Shown one piece after another: positions 23,058 to 31,451 of a stretch of 55,644 nucleotides of DNA. Every line of letters begins with the position of its first letter. The first letter of the stretch is position 1. The position numbers and the translations under genes were made by a program. The stretch spans positions 1-55,644 of the forward strand of contig JBBRWQ010000008.1 of assembly GCA_038249115.1 (NCBI GenBank). The letters are read 5' to 3'. Below the pieces are notes generated by a model. That model made no database searches, was not told the DNA's origin, and saw only the letters and a list, made by a program, of their open reading frames with translations. Origin of the DNA: UBA4719 sp038249115 (lineage in GTDB: Bacteria > Actinomycetota > Actinomycetes > Actinomycetales > Dermatophilaceae).

Positions 23058-25274
23058 GTGGCAGACCTGTCCACCCCGCTCAAAGGCATCCTGGGACCGA
23101 CGGCAGCCAAGCTGAAGACCTCACGCGGGCTCGAGGACGTGGGCGACTTCATGGCGTTCCTGCCCAGGCGCTATATCGACCCCGCGACCACGACCGACTT
23201 CACCCAGCTCCACGAGGACGAGTACACCGTCGTGGTCGCCACCGTGCGGACCGCCACGACCCGTCCCATGCGCCAACGCCGGGGGACCATGCTGACTGTG
23301 GTCGTGGCTGACAGTGGCAGCAACGAGATGACGCTGACCTTCTTCCGGCACTTTGGGCACGTTGACCGGCTCCGGCCCGGGCGGACCGGGCTGTTTGCCG
23401 GAAAGATCCAGCGCTACAGGAACACCTTCCAGCTCGCCCACCCGAACTACGAGCTGTTCGACGAAGAGGACACCGACGAGGCACTGGAGACCTACGCGGG
23501 CGGCTTGATCCCGATCTACCTGGAGGTCCCGAAACTCGACTCCTGGAACATCACCAAGGCTGCTCGCCTGGTGTTCCACCAGCTCGACGAAGTCCCCGAC
23601 CCGCTGCCCGAGGAGCTGCGTTCCCAGCACCATCTGGTGGGTCTCCTTGATGCCCACAAGCTCCTGCACCTGCCCCGGACAAGGGCCGACGTCCAGCGCG
23701 GCCTCGAACGACTGCGCTACGACGAGGCCTTCACCGTCCAGGCCGTTCTCGCCCAACGACGGATCGCCACGGAGCACCTGCGCACCACCCCCCGGCTGCA
23801 CCGACCGGGTGGCCTGCTTGAGGCCTTCGACTCCCGTATTCCGTTCGAGCTGACCGCGGGTCAGCAGGAGATCAGCGCTGAGATCGCCAGGGATCTGGCC
23901 AATGAGCACCCCATGCACCGGCTGCTACAAGGTGAGGTCGGGTCAGGCAAGACCGTCGTGGCCTTGCGGGCGATGCTCTCGGTCGTCGACTCCGGTGGGC
24001 AGTCCGCGTTGCTGGCGCCCACCGAAGTCCTTGCCCAACAACACTTCCGGTCGATCACCTCGATGCTCGGCGATCTCGCCGAGCGAGGCATGCTCGGTGG
24101 CAGTGAGGTCGGCACCCGGGTGACGCTGCTGACCGGGAGCCAGCCGACCGGCATACGGCGCAAGTCCCTGCTCGATGCCGCGTCCGGTGACGCAGGTGTC
24201 GTCATCGGCACCCACGCACTGATCCAGGAGCACGTCCAGTTCTTCGATCTGGGGCTCGTGGTGATCGATGAGCAGCACCGCTTCGGCGTCGAGCAGCGAG
24301 ATGCCTTGCGCAGCAAGGGAAAACAGCCCCCACACGTCTTGGTGATGACCGCGACGCCGATCCCGCGCACGGTCGCCATGACAGTGTTCGGCGACATGGA
24401 GACGTCGACCCTGACCGAGCTGCCCAAGGGACGTTCGCCCATCGTGACCCATGTGGTCAGCAACCCCCGATGGTTCCAGCGCACCTGGGAGCGAGTTGCC
24501 GAAGAGGTTCGCGCCGGACACCAGGCCTACGTCGTCTGTCCAAGGATCGGTGACGTCGGCTGGGAGCCTGGCTCGGAAACAGCTGCCACCAAAGCTGATA
24601 TATCGGACGAGGATGTCCGGGTCGCGTTCGACGTCGACGAGTCGGCACCGCCATCGACTCGTGAGCCGCGAAGCGTCCTTGAGATGGAGACCGAGCTTCG
24701 TGACAACCCTGCGTTGTCGGGTCTGCGGATCGCGGTCCTGCATGGCCGGATGCCCACCGACGACAAGGAGCAAGCCATGCAGATGTTCGCCGCGGGCACG
24801 GTCGACATCCTCGTGGCCACCACCGTCATCGAGGTGGGTGTGGACGTCGCCAACGCCACCGTCATGGTCATCATGGACGCTGACCGCTTCGGCATCTCAC
24901 AGCTGCACCAGCTCAGAGGCCGAGTCGGACGAGGCGACTCAGCCGGGCTCTGCCTGCTCGTGACCGAGGCCGAGTCCGAAGCGGTTCGGCAGCGGCTGAT
25001 CAGCGTGGCGGCCACCAACGACGGATTCACCCTGGCTCGGCTCGACCTTGAGCAGCGTAAGGAGGGTGACGTCCTGGGGGCCCGCCAAAGCGGCGGCAAG
25101 TCGCAGCTGCGACTGCTGCGACTGCTGCGCGACGAGGACCTCATCCTGCAGGCACGTCAGGACGCCTTCGCCATCGTCAACGCCGACCCGGATCTTGCGC
25201 AGCATCCGGTGCTGCGTGACGTCATCGCCTCCGCCCTCGACGAGGAGCAAGCCGCCTATCTGGAGCGAGGGTGA
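23058..25274 (+). CDS. recG: ATP-dependent DNA helicase RecG
   Basis: RecG remodels stalled replication forks and Holliday junctions. About 738 residues. The order is wedge/OB domain (around 60-170), Walker A GEVGSGKTVVALRAM, the DEAH-type box VIDEQHRFGVEQRDAL, MTATPIPRTVAMTVFGD, then helicase domain 2 with TVIEVGVDVANATVMV and QLRGRVGRGDSAG. The GTG at 23058 starts just after the fakA-like stop; the open frame upstream to 22929 is out-of-gene. Complete. Confidence 0.96.
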   Translation: MADLSTPLKGILGPTAAKLKTSRGLEDVGDFMAFLPRRYIDPATTTDFTQLHEDEYTVVVATVRTATTRPMRQRRGTMLTVVVADSGSNEMTLTFFRHFGHVDRLRPGRTGLFAGKIQRYRNTFQLAHPNYELFDEEDTDEALETYAGGLIPIYLEVPKLDSWNITKAARLVFHQLDEVPDPLPEELRSQHHLVGLLDAHKLLHLPRTRADVQRGLERLRYDEAFTVQAVLAQRRIATEHLRTTPRLHRPGGLLEAFDSRIPFELTAGQQEISAEIARDLANEHPMHRLLQGEVGSGKTVVALRAMLSVVDSGGQSALLAPTEVLAQQHFRSITSMLGDLAERGMLGGSEVGTRVTLLTGSQPTGIRRKSLLDAASGDAGVVIGTHALIQEHVQFFDLGLVVIDEQHRFGVEQRDALRSKGKQPPHVLVMTATPIPRTVAMTVFGDMETSTLTELPKGRSPIVTHVVSNPRWFQRTWERVAEEVRAGHQAYVVCPRIGDVGWEPGSETAATKADISDEDVRVAFDVDESAPPSTREPRSVLEMETELRDNPALSGLRIAVLHGRMPTDDKEQAMQMFAAGTVDILVATTVIEVGVDVANATVMVIMDADRFGISQLHQLRGRVGRGDSAGLCLLVTEAESEAVRQRLISVAATNDGFTLARLDLEQRKEGDVLGARQSGGKSQLRLLRLLRDEDLILQARQDAFAIVNADPDLAQHPVLRDVIASALDEEQAAYLERG

Positions 25275-25281
25275 GGGGCCG

Positions 25282-25872
25282 ATGACGCGGATCATCTCCG
25301 GGCTCGCCGGCGGGCGCCGGATACACACACCGCCCGGCAGCGGCACCCGACCCACCAGCGACCGGGTTCGCGAGGCCCTCTTCTCGCGGCTGGAGCACCT
25401 GGACGTGGTCCACCACGCCCATGTCCTTGACCTCTATGCCGGCTCGGGGGCCCTTGGGCTCGAGGCCGCAAGCCGTGGGGCCAAGAGCGTCCTGCTGGTC
25501 GAGTCCGACTGGGCCGCGGTCGCCGTGATCCGGAGGAACATCGCCGATCTGGGTCTGCCAGGTGTCGATGTCGGTGTCCGGGCCGAGACCGTGGAAAAGG
25601 CACTGCTGTCCGGACCGGCCACCGACAGGGGGCAATACGACCTGGTCGTGGCGGACCCGCCATACGACGTCACCGAAGAGGCACTCGCAGACGCGCTCAG
25701 GCTCCTCGTGACCCACGCGTGGCTCAGCCCGGATGCACTGGTCGTGGTCGAGAGGTCGGCTCGCTCGCCCGAACCTCGCTGGCCGCATGGGCTCGATGGC
25801 GCCGGAGAGCGCCGTTATGGCGAGACCAAGATGTGGTTCGCGGACTTTGCAGGACCCCGAGGCGTTGCCTGA
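25282..25872 (+). CDS. rsmD: 16S rRNA (guanine(966)-N(2))-methyltransferase
   Basis: RsmD methylates G966 of 16S rRNA in the assembling small subunit. About 196 residues: the start TRIISGLAGGRRIHTPPG, TRPTSDRVREALFSRL, SAM-binding VLDLYAGSGALGLEA and catalytic VVADPPYDVT. The ATG at 25282 sits seven bases after recG. Functional coupling with coaD downstream is common in bacteria. Confidence 0.95.
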   Translation: MTRIISGLAGGRRIHTPPGSGTRPTSDRVREALFSRLEHLDVVHHAHVLDLYAGSGALGLEAASRGAKSVLLVESDWAAVAVIRRNIADLGLPGVDVGVRAETVEKALLSGPATDRGQYDLVVADPPYDVTEEALADALRLLVTHAWLSPDALVVVERSARSPEPRWPHGLDGAGERRYGETKMWFADFAGPRGVA

Positions 25873-25981
25873 GCGGCCGCCGGCGATGTGCCCCCCCGCC
25901 CATGCTCACGCGGGCCATCGCGTCATCCCTCTCATCGTCGAAGTGGGTGGACGCGCGGGCCGGCGCTGATAAGTTCGCTGC

Positions 25982-26485
25982 GTGACCAACCAGCCGCGCC
26001 GGTGTGTGTGTCCGGGCTCCTACGACCCTGTGACGATGGGTCATGTCGATGTGATCTCCCGGGCCTCGGCTCTGTATGACGAGGTGGTTGTGGCTGTGAT
26101 GCACAACGAGGCCAAGGGGGGCACCTTCAGCATCGAGGAGCGGATCTCGCTGCTTGACGCGGCGCTGGCCGGCCTGTCCAACGTGCGGACCGAGGCTTTC
26201 TCGGGGCGGCTGCTGGTGGATGTCTGCCGCGATGCGGAGGCGCAGGCGGTCGTCAAGGGCCTGCGCAGCGATACCGATTTCGCCTACGAGCTGCCCATGG
26301 CCCTGATGAACCGCCATCTGTCCGGTGTCGAGACGGTGTTTCTCCCCGGCGACCCCAGGTTCGGTCATGTCTCGAGCTCACTGATCAAGGAGGTCGCGGC
26401 CTTCGGTGGTGACGTCACCGGGCTCGTGCCCGAAGCGGTTCGGGTGGCTCTCCTCGCGCGGGCCCAGAAGACAGAAGGAAGCTGA
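25982..26485 (+). CDS. coaD: Phosphopantetheine adenylyltransferase
   Basis: CoaD transfers AMP from ATP to 4'-phosphopantetheine, the penultimate step of coenzyme A synthesis. 167 residues with the nucleotidyltransferase motif CPGSYDPVTMGHVDVI, VKGLRSDTDFAYELPMALMN and HVSSSLIKEVAAFGGDV. Starts with GTG. The usual (T/H)xGH and SSxxxK features are present. Complete. Confidence 0.96.
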   Translation: MTNQPRRCVCPGSYDPVTMGHVDVISRASALYDEVVVAVMHNEAKGGTFSIEERISLLDAALAGLSNVRTEAFSGRLLVDVCRDAEAQAVVKGLRSDTDFAYELPMALMNRHLSGVETVFLPGDPRFGHVSSSLIKEVAAFGGDVTGLVPEAVRVALLARAQKTEGS

Positions 26486-26490
26486 CGCCC

Positions 26491-27060
26491 ATGGATGTCC
26501 ACGACCAGCTCAACGAGATCGCTGCCACGGTTCGCGCTGCCAAGGCGATGCCCATGTCTGCGTCCTGCCTGGTCAACCGGAACGAGATACTCGACGCCCT
26601 CGAGCGGGTGCGCGAGGTTCTGCCGGTCGACCTCGACCACGCGGACGCCTTGTTGTCCGACCGTGACGCGGTGCTCACGGCCGGTCGCGAAGAGGCAGAG
26701 CGCCTGTTGGAGGCTGCCCGCGTCGACCGTGACCAGCTGATCGAGCGGGCCGACGTGCTCGTGGCCGCCCGTGAGCGCGCCGATGCCGTGGTCGCGCAGG
26801 CTCGGACCGAGGCGGCCCGGCTGCTGGCCGACGCGGACGACTACGTCGACCGCAAGCTCGGCGAGTTCGAGGTGGTTCTGGGTCAGCTCGGCTCCCAGGT
26901 GACCAACGGGCGAGACCGGCTGGCCGCCCGGCGTGAGACCGACCTGGCGCGCATCGAGGCCACGCTCGAGGGGTCACTGGACGAAGAGCACGCGAGGGCT
27001 GCGGCACTGCTCGACGTTGACGCTGCATTTGGGCGAACGCCGCCCCCTCCGGTAGCCTGA
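26491..27060 (+). CDS. SepIVA-like coiled-coil division protein
   Basis: 189 residues. The start (DQLNEIAATVRAAKAMPMSA, then SCLVNRNEILDALERVREVL) matches the actinobacterial ATP-synthase-B/DivIVA-like family that includes mycobacterial SepIVA, a regulator of septation and polar growth. The middle (residues ~60-150) is a long Ala/Arg/Glu coiled coil, and DYVDRKLGEFEVVLGQL is the conserved C-terminal block. It is shorter than mycobacterial SepIVA (about 245). It starts five bases after coaD and precedes the YceD-like gene, the usual context in actinobacteria. The membrane or polar role is inferred from the family. Confidence 0.75.
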   Translation: MDVHDQLNEIAATVRAAKAMPMSASCLVNRNEILDALERVREVLPVDLDHADALLSDRDAVLTAGREEAERLLEAARVDRDQLIERADVLVAARERADAVVAQARTEAARLLADADDYVDRKLGEFEVVLGQLGSQVTNGRDRLAARRETDLARIEATLEGSLDEEHARAAALLDVDAAFGRTPPPPVA

Positions 27061-27137
27061 TTCGTCGGTCTTCGTCTTGTGTGGCGTTGGCCGAGCCTGT
27101 CCACGGAATCGACGACAGTCCGCCACCATCGGAAGCC

Positions 27138-27737
27138 ATGAACCGCCTGAACCCGCGCCTGCCCCTGGTGTTCGACACCAGGGAGCTCAGCCGACGAGCA
27201 GGCTCCATGTTCGAGGTGCAACGTACCGTTCCGGCTCCGGACGACCTTGGTGACATCGACGTGATCGGCATACCGCCAGGCCAGCCCATCGAGCTGGACC
27301 TGCGGCTGGAGTCGGTCATGGAGGGTGTTCTGGTCACTGGCTCGGCAGATGCCACTGCGACCGGTGCCTGCGTGCGGTGCCTGGATCCGATCACCCGCCA
27401 TGTGGGTGCTCGCTTCCAGGAGCTGTTCGCCTACCCCGATCGTGCGGCTCACCACCAAGAGGTGGCGACCGAGGACGATGACGACGATGTGTATGAGCTT
27501 GTGGGCGACCTGTTCGACCTTGAGCCTGTTCTCCGGGATGCCATGGTTCCGGCCATGCCGTTCCAACCCGTATGCCGGAGCGACTGTCCGGGCCTGTGTT
27601 CCGAGTGTGGGGCGCACCTGGCGGAAGACCCGGCGCACCACCACGACCAGCTTGACCCACGCTGGGCGGCGTTGCAGAAGATTGCGACTGCTCCCGGCAA
27701 CCAAGAGGCTCGCAACACCCAACAGAAAGAGAACTGA
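27138..27737 (+). CDS. DUF177 / YceD-like metal-binding protein
   Basis: About 199 residues. Conserved parts: PLVFDTRELSRRAGSM, GVLVTGSADATATGACVRCL, then CRSDCPGLCSECG, which supply cysteines for metal binding. YceD proteins lie before rpmF across bacteria and are linked to 23S rRNA and ribosome assembly; here rpmF follows after one base. The ATG at 27138 is chosen since the open frame to 27081 lacks conservation. Its exact function is unknown. Confidence 0.85.
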   Translation: MNRLNPRLPLVFDTRELSRRAGSMFEVQRTVPAPDDLGDIDVIGIPPGQPIELDLRLESVMEGVLVTGSADATATGACVRCLDPITRHVGARFQELFAYPDRAAHHQEVATEDDDDDVYELVGDLFDLEPVLRDAMVPAMPFQPVCRSDCPGLCSECGAHLAEDPAHHHDQLDPRWAALQKIATAPGNQEARNTQQKEN

Positions 27738-27738
27738 C

Positions 27739-27933
27739 GTGGCTGTCCCGAAGCGGAAGACGTCGCGCTCCAACACCCGTTCGCGTCGAGCGAACTGGAA
27801 GGCGAGCGCGACCACGCTGACCTCGTGCCCGCAGTGCTCTGCTCCCAAGCAGCCGCACATCGCGTGCCCGTCCTGTGGCATCTATGACGGTCGCCACTAT
27901 GGCGTCGCAGAGCGCAGCGAGCACCAGGGCTGA
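27739..27933 (+). CDS. rpmF: 50S ribosomal protein L32 (zinc type)
   Basis: 64 residues, starting at a GTG (27739) one base after the YceD-like stop. AVPKRKTSRSNTRSRRANWK is the L32 start; TSCPQCSAPKQPHIACPSCG provides two CxxC pairs for zinc, so this is the zinc-containing type. It was confirmed by reading the frame; upstream in-frame codons belong to the preceding gene's region. Confidence 0.94.
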   Translation: MAVPKRKTSRSNTRSRRANWKASATTLTSCPQCSAPKQPHIACPSCGIYDGRHYGVAERSEHQG

Positions 27934-27949
27934 TCCGGTCAGTGCGCGC

Positions 27950-28786
27950 GTGAGCATTTCTCAGTCCCCGCAGGGGCACAGCGCGTCTGAGCGGCCCGTC
28001 GATCTTCTGTCCGCCCACCTGTTCGAGGTGGTCGGTGAGACGATCGACGAGCTGCTTCTTCTGCGTGCGCTGACGCATCGTTCCTATGCCTACGAGAACG
28101 GCGGGCTGCCCAACAACGAGCGGCTCGAGTTCCTCGGCGACTCTGTGCTGGGCCTCGTGGTCACCGACAGCCTGTATCTGGCACATCCGGACCTGGCCGA
28201 GGGGCGGCTCGCCAAGCTGCGCGCGGCCGTGGTCAACATGAGAGCGCTGGCCGACGTGGCACGGACGCTTGGGCTCGGCGAGTACGTGCTCCTTGGCCAT
28301 GGCGAGGAGACCACCGGCGGGCGTGACAAGGCCTCGATCCTGGCCGACACGATGGAAGCCGTCATCGGCACCGTCTACCTGTCTGCCGGGCTACCAGCCG
28401 CCACGACCTTCGTCCACCATCTGCTCGACCCCCTGATGAAGTCCTCTGCCAGCCTGGGCGCCGGGCTGGACTGGAAGACGAGCCTGCAGGAGCTGACCGC
28501 CGCCGGCTCGCTGGGCGTGCCTGAGTACCGCGTCACAGAGCAAGGACCCGACCACGAGAAGATGTTCGAGGCCCAGTCGGTGGTCGGCTCCGAGATATTG
28601 GGATCAGGCTCGGGGCGCAGCAAGAAGGAAGCCGAACAGAAGGCCGCTGAGGTCGCCTGGACCGAGCTGAACCGCAGGGCCAACGCCGTTCTCGCCAGCG
28701 AGGTCGAGCCTGCTCGCCCAGATGCTGACGACGCCGAGCCGCTGGCCGACGCCGAGGACGAGCCCGCAGACCGACAGGATGCCTGA
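27950..28786 (+). CDS. rnc: Ribonuclease III
   Basis: RNase III cuts double-stranded RNA in rRNA and mRNA processing. About 278 residues. The catalytic signature NNERLEFLGDSVLGLVV is followed by DTMEAVIGTVYLSAG. The dsRNA-binding domain begins at DWKTSLQELTAAGSL and ends at SKKEAEQKAAEVAW. An acidic tail (AEPLADAEDEPADRQD) is appended. The GTG at 27950 is the best start after rpmF; the ribosome site is weak. It overlaps mutM by eight bases. Confidence 0.95.
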   Translation: MSISQSPQGHSASERPVDLLSAHLFEVVGETIDELLLLRALTHRSYAYENGGLPNNERLEFLGDSVLGLVVTDSLYLAHPDLAEGRLAKLRAAVVNMRALADVARTLGLGEYVLLGHGEETTGGRDKASILADTMEAVIGTVYLSAGLPAATTFVHHLLDPLMKSSASLGAGLDWKTSLQELTAAGSLGVPEYRVTEQGPDHEKMFEAQSVVGSEILGSGSGRSKKEAEQKAAEVAWTELNRRANAVLASEVEPARPDADDAEPLADAEDEPADRQDA

Positions 28787-29684
28787 GCTTCCCGAGGTCG
28801 AGGTCGTCCGGCGCGGGCTGGAGGAGCACGTCGTCGGACGCCGTATCGCCGCGGCTGCATTCTTTGGCTCCCGCGTCGCCCGACGGCACCTGCCCGGGCC
28901 GATGGATCTGGCAGATCGACTGCAGGGCAACGTTGTCCATGCCGCGGAACGCCGGGGCAAGTACCTCTGGCTGGTCCTTAAGGCACCTGACGGCCACCCG
29001 CAGTCCCTCATCATGCATCTGGGGATGAGCGGTCAGCTGCTCGTCGAGGCGCCGAGCGCACCGCGCGAGACCCATCTGCACGCAACCTTCGACTTCGCTG
29101 ACGACGGGCCGCAGCTTCGTTTCGTGGACCAACGCACGTTCGGCGGCATGGCCCTTGCCGACCTCGTGCCAGATCTCGGAGCGGCGCCGCGCCCGTGGGG
29201 TGTCCCCGAGAGCATCACCCACATCGCCCCGGACCCGCTCGAGCCGGCGTTCGACCAGGGCGCGGTCATCGCGCGACTGAAGGCACGGCATACCGCGGTC
29301 AAGCGATCGCTCCTGGATCAGGGGCTCGTCTCCGGAATCGGCAACATCTATGCGGACGAGGCGTTGTGGCGCGCCAAGGTCCACGGTGAGCGGGAGTCCG
29401 CATCGCTGACGAAGCCAGCCCTCGGGCGGCTGATCGACCAGGCCCGAGACGTGATGCTCGACGCGCTAGGGCAGGGCGGCACGAGCTTTGACGCGTTGTA
29501 CGTGAACATCAACGGTGCCAGCGGCTACTTCGACCGGTCACTGAATGCCTATGGCAGAGAGGGCTTTCCGTGCCTTCGCTGCGGCACCCTCATCCGTCGC
29601 GAGTCATTCATGAACCGCTCCTCGTACTCGTGCCCGCACTGCCAGCCACGACCCAGAGCGGCCGGCCATCACTCGCCGGAGTAA
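28779..29684 (+). CDS. mutM: Formamidopyrimidine-DNA glycosylase
   Basis: MutM (Fpg) removes oxidised purines such as 8-oxoguanine. About 301 residues. PELPEVEVVRRGLEEHV gives the catalytic N-terminal Pro and Glu. GNIYADEALWRAKVH is the H2TH region, and CLRCGTLIRRESFMNRSS followed by CPHC forms the C-terminal zinc finger. It overlaps rnc by eight bases. The 3' end overlaps a convergent oxidoreductase gene. Confidence 0.96.
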   Translation: MPELPEVEVVRRGLEEHVVGRRIAAAAFFGSRVARRHLPGPMDLADRLQGNVVHAAERRGKYLWLVLKAPDGHPQSLIMHLGMSGQLLVEAPSAPRETHLHATFDFADDGPQLRFVDQRTFGGMALADLVPDLGAAPRPWGVPESITHIAPDPLEPAFDQGAVIARLKARHTAVKRSLLDQGLVSGIGNIYADEALWRAKVHGERESASLTKPALGRLIDQARDVMLDALGQGGTSFDALYVNINGASGYFDRSLNAYGREGFPCLRCGTLIRRESFMNRSSYSCPHCQPRPRAAGHHSPE

Positions 29685-30670
29685 CGAACGCCCAGGTCGG
29701 CGCGTGCCTCGTCGATCAGCTCAAGGATCGCGATGGTGTCGGCCTGGGGAACCAGAGGACTCTCCAGCAGTCCCTCACGCAGACACCGCTCGACCTCTTT
29801 GATCTGAGGCCCGTATGCCGTCTGCTCGCCGTCAACCCTTGACTCTCCCTCGCTCGTGGTGATCACGAGATGGTCGGGGTTGAGGAACAACGGCTCGACC
29901 AAGATCGAGCCGGCCGTCCCGGCGATCGTGGCCCGCCCGGGAGTCAATCCCGTGGTGGCACAACGCAGCTGGGCCGTGGCGCCCGATCGATAGCCCCACT
30001 GCAACGCCGCGGTGGCATCGGAGCCGGTGGGTGACAGCGTGCCGACCACCTGCTGGCTGTCGGGGCGACCGAGGAACAGCCACGCGAAATGCATCGGATA
30101 GACGCCCAGGTCGAGCAGGGCTCCGCCGCCGTTGGCCAGGTCGAAAAGGCGGTGCTCGGGGTCGAAGTCGAGCCCGATGGAGAAGTCGGCATGGACGGCC
30201 AGGACGTCGCCGATATCGCCCCGGGCCACCAGCTCCCTGGCCTTGAGAATCAGCGGGTTGGCGCGCATCCAGACCGCCTCCATGGCGAAGACGCCCCTGT
30301 CGCGGGCAGCGGTCGTCACCTCACGGGCCTGGGAGGCGTTGAGGGCCAACGGTTTCTCGATGAGAACGGGCTTGCCGGCGTCGATCGCCATCAAGGCCTG
30401 CTCGCGATGGAACGGGTGCGTGGTGGCGATGTAGACGACGTCGACCTCGGGATCCTCGATGACGGACTGATAGTCGCCGTGGCTATGGGCTGCGCCGAAG
30501 CGTCCGGCGAACGCGGCCGCGCGGTCAGCGTCACGGGCCGCCACGGCATACAGCATGTTGTTGCCGTGGTCGAGGTCAGCAGCCATCGAGGCCGCGATGC
30601 CGCCTGCGCCCAGGAATCCCCATCGGATCGGACGGTCGGCGCTGAGCTTGGACACGCGGAGCTGGGACAT
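29669..30670 (-). CDS. Gfo/Idh/MocA-family oxidoreductase
   Basis: 333 residues. The N-terminal NAD(P) Rossmann fold (IRWGFLGAGGIAASMAADL) is followed by the catalytic-site block KPVLIEKPLALNASQAREV and the second domain with GGGALLDLGVYPMHFAWLFL. Proteins of this kind oxidise sugars or reduce aldoses, but the substrate is not clear. Its 3' end overlaps mutM by 16 bases, tail to tail. Soluble, complete. Confidence 0.9.
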   Translation of the reverse strand: MSQLRVSKLSADRPIRWGFLGAGGIAASMAADLDHGNNMLYAVAARDADRAAAFAGRFGAAHSHGDYQSVIEDPEVDVVYIATTHPFHREQALMAIDAGKPVLIEKPLALNASQAREVTTAARDRGVFAMEAVWMRANPLILKARELVARGDIGDVLAVHADFSIGLDFDPEHRLFDLANGGGALLDLGVYPMHFAWLFLGRPDSQQVVGTLSPTGSDATAALQWGYRSGATAQLRCATTGLTPGRATIAGTAGSILVEPLFLNPDHLVITTSEGESRVDGEQTAYGPQIKEVERCLREGLLESPLVPQADTIAILELIDEARADLGVRYSGE

Positions 30671-30717
30671 GTCTGGAGCCTATGTCTGTCGGGTACCGGG
30701 GCTCGTAGGCTCAGGCC

Positions 30718-30999
30718 ATGGAGCGCGTCTCGATCTTCGTCCGCGGGCGGGTCCAGGGTGTCGGGTTCCGATGGTGGACCCGGGCACGGGCACTGGAGCT
30801 CGGGCTGGCCGGTTTCGCCAGCAACATGAGCGACGGGCGGGTCGAGATCTGTGCTCAGGGACCGGCAGAGGCGATTGAGCGGCTGCGCGAGCTGGTCGAG
30901 GAGGAGCCGTCGTCGGCGGGGCGGCCGGGACGCGTTGAGGCGTGCGTGGTCCAACGCAGGGGTGTCAAACCCGGACTATCCGGATTCAACGAAAGGTAA
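30718..30999 (+). CDS. acyP: Acylphosphatase
   Basis: 93 residues. RVSIFVRGRVQGVGFRWWT includes the catalytic Arg, and LAGFASNMSDGRVEICAQG the active-site Asn; the ending VVQRRGVKPGLSGF is family-like. Small soluble enzyme that hydrolyses carboxyl phosphates. It sits upstream of smc, a common actinobacterial arrangement. Divergent from the oxidoreductase. Confidence 0.95.
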   Translation: MERVSIFVRGRVQGVGFRWWTRARALELGLAGFASNMSDGRVEICAQGPAEAIERLRELVEEEPSSAGRPGRVEACVVQRRGVKPGLSGFNER

Positions 31000-31133
31000 C
31001 TAGTTCTTGCCGTTGACCTGTGGCTTAGCCGGTGAGACTCTGGAAGTGCCCCCAAGTGGGCTGGCGCTGTGAAGGCGTCCACAATCTGTGTCCATCGCCC
31101 TTCGCGTGCGCGAAGGATCTCCTCGGAGTTGGT

Positions 31134-31328
31134 ATGGCCAAGGCGCTGCTGGGTCAGCGAGTGTATCGGGACGATCGTCTGGTCCTGGAGAGCGCTCGCC
31201 TCAGGTCGCGAGTGCGTGATCTGGAGACCGTTATCGAACACCTGCAACACGACAACGACCGGCTGCGTGAAGGAAGCCTGGAAGACCAGCGGGCAGACGC
31301 CGGGAACGACCGGCAACCTGTCCACTGA
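31134..31328 (+). CDS. Small coiled-coil protein next to smc
   Basis: About 64 residues starting at MAKALLGQRVYRDDRLVLES, followed by ARLRSRVRDLETVIEHLQHD, a short charged coiled coil. GGAG precedes the ATG at 31134. A similar short MAKALLG protein is found near smc in other actinobacteria, as far as I recall. Function unknown. The frame continues upstream to 31032 without good features. Confidence 0.6.
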   Translation: MAKALLGQRVYRDDRLVLESARLRSRVRDLETVIEHLQHDNDRLREGSLEDQRADAGNDRQPVH

Positions 31329-31451
31329 GCGTCCTGGGCAGTGTGGGCACACCGAGGGGCCAACGCCCCGTCGCCCGCAATCCCCGCCGCAGGGGTTCCT
31401 CGCCGGTACAGTGAGGCCGTTCATCGCCGCGCCAGAGGAGCCCATCGCCAC

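Noticed and set aside
21317..23152. 611-codon minus-strand frame over the fakA-like gene
   Set aside because: It is the antisense of a conserved gene, rich in R, H, D and G as expected for complement of high-GC coding DNA.
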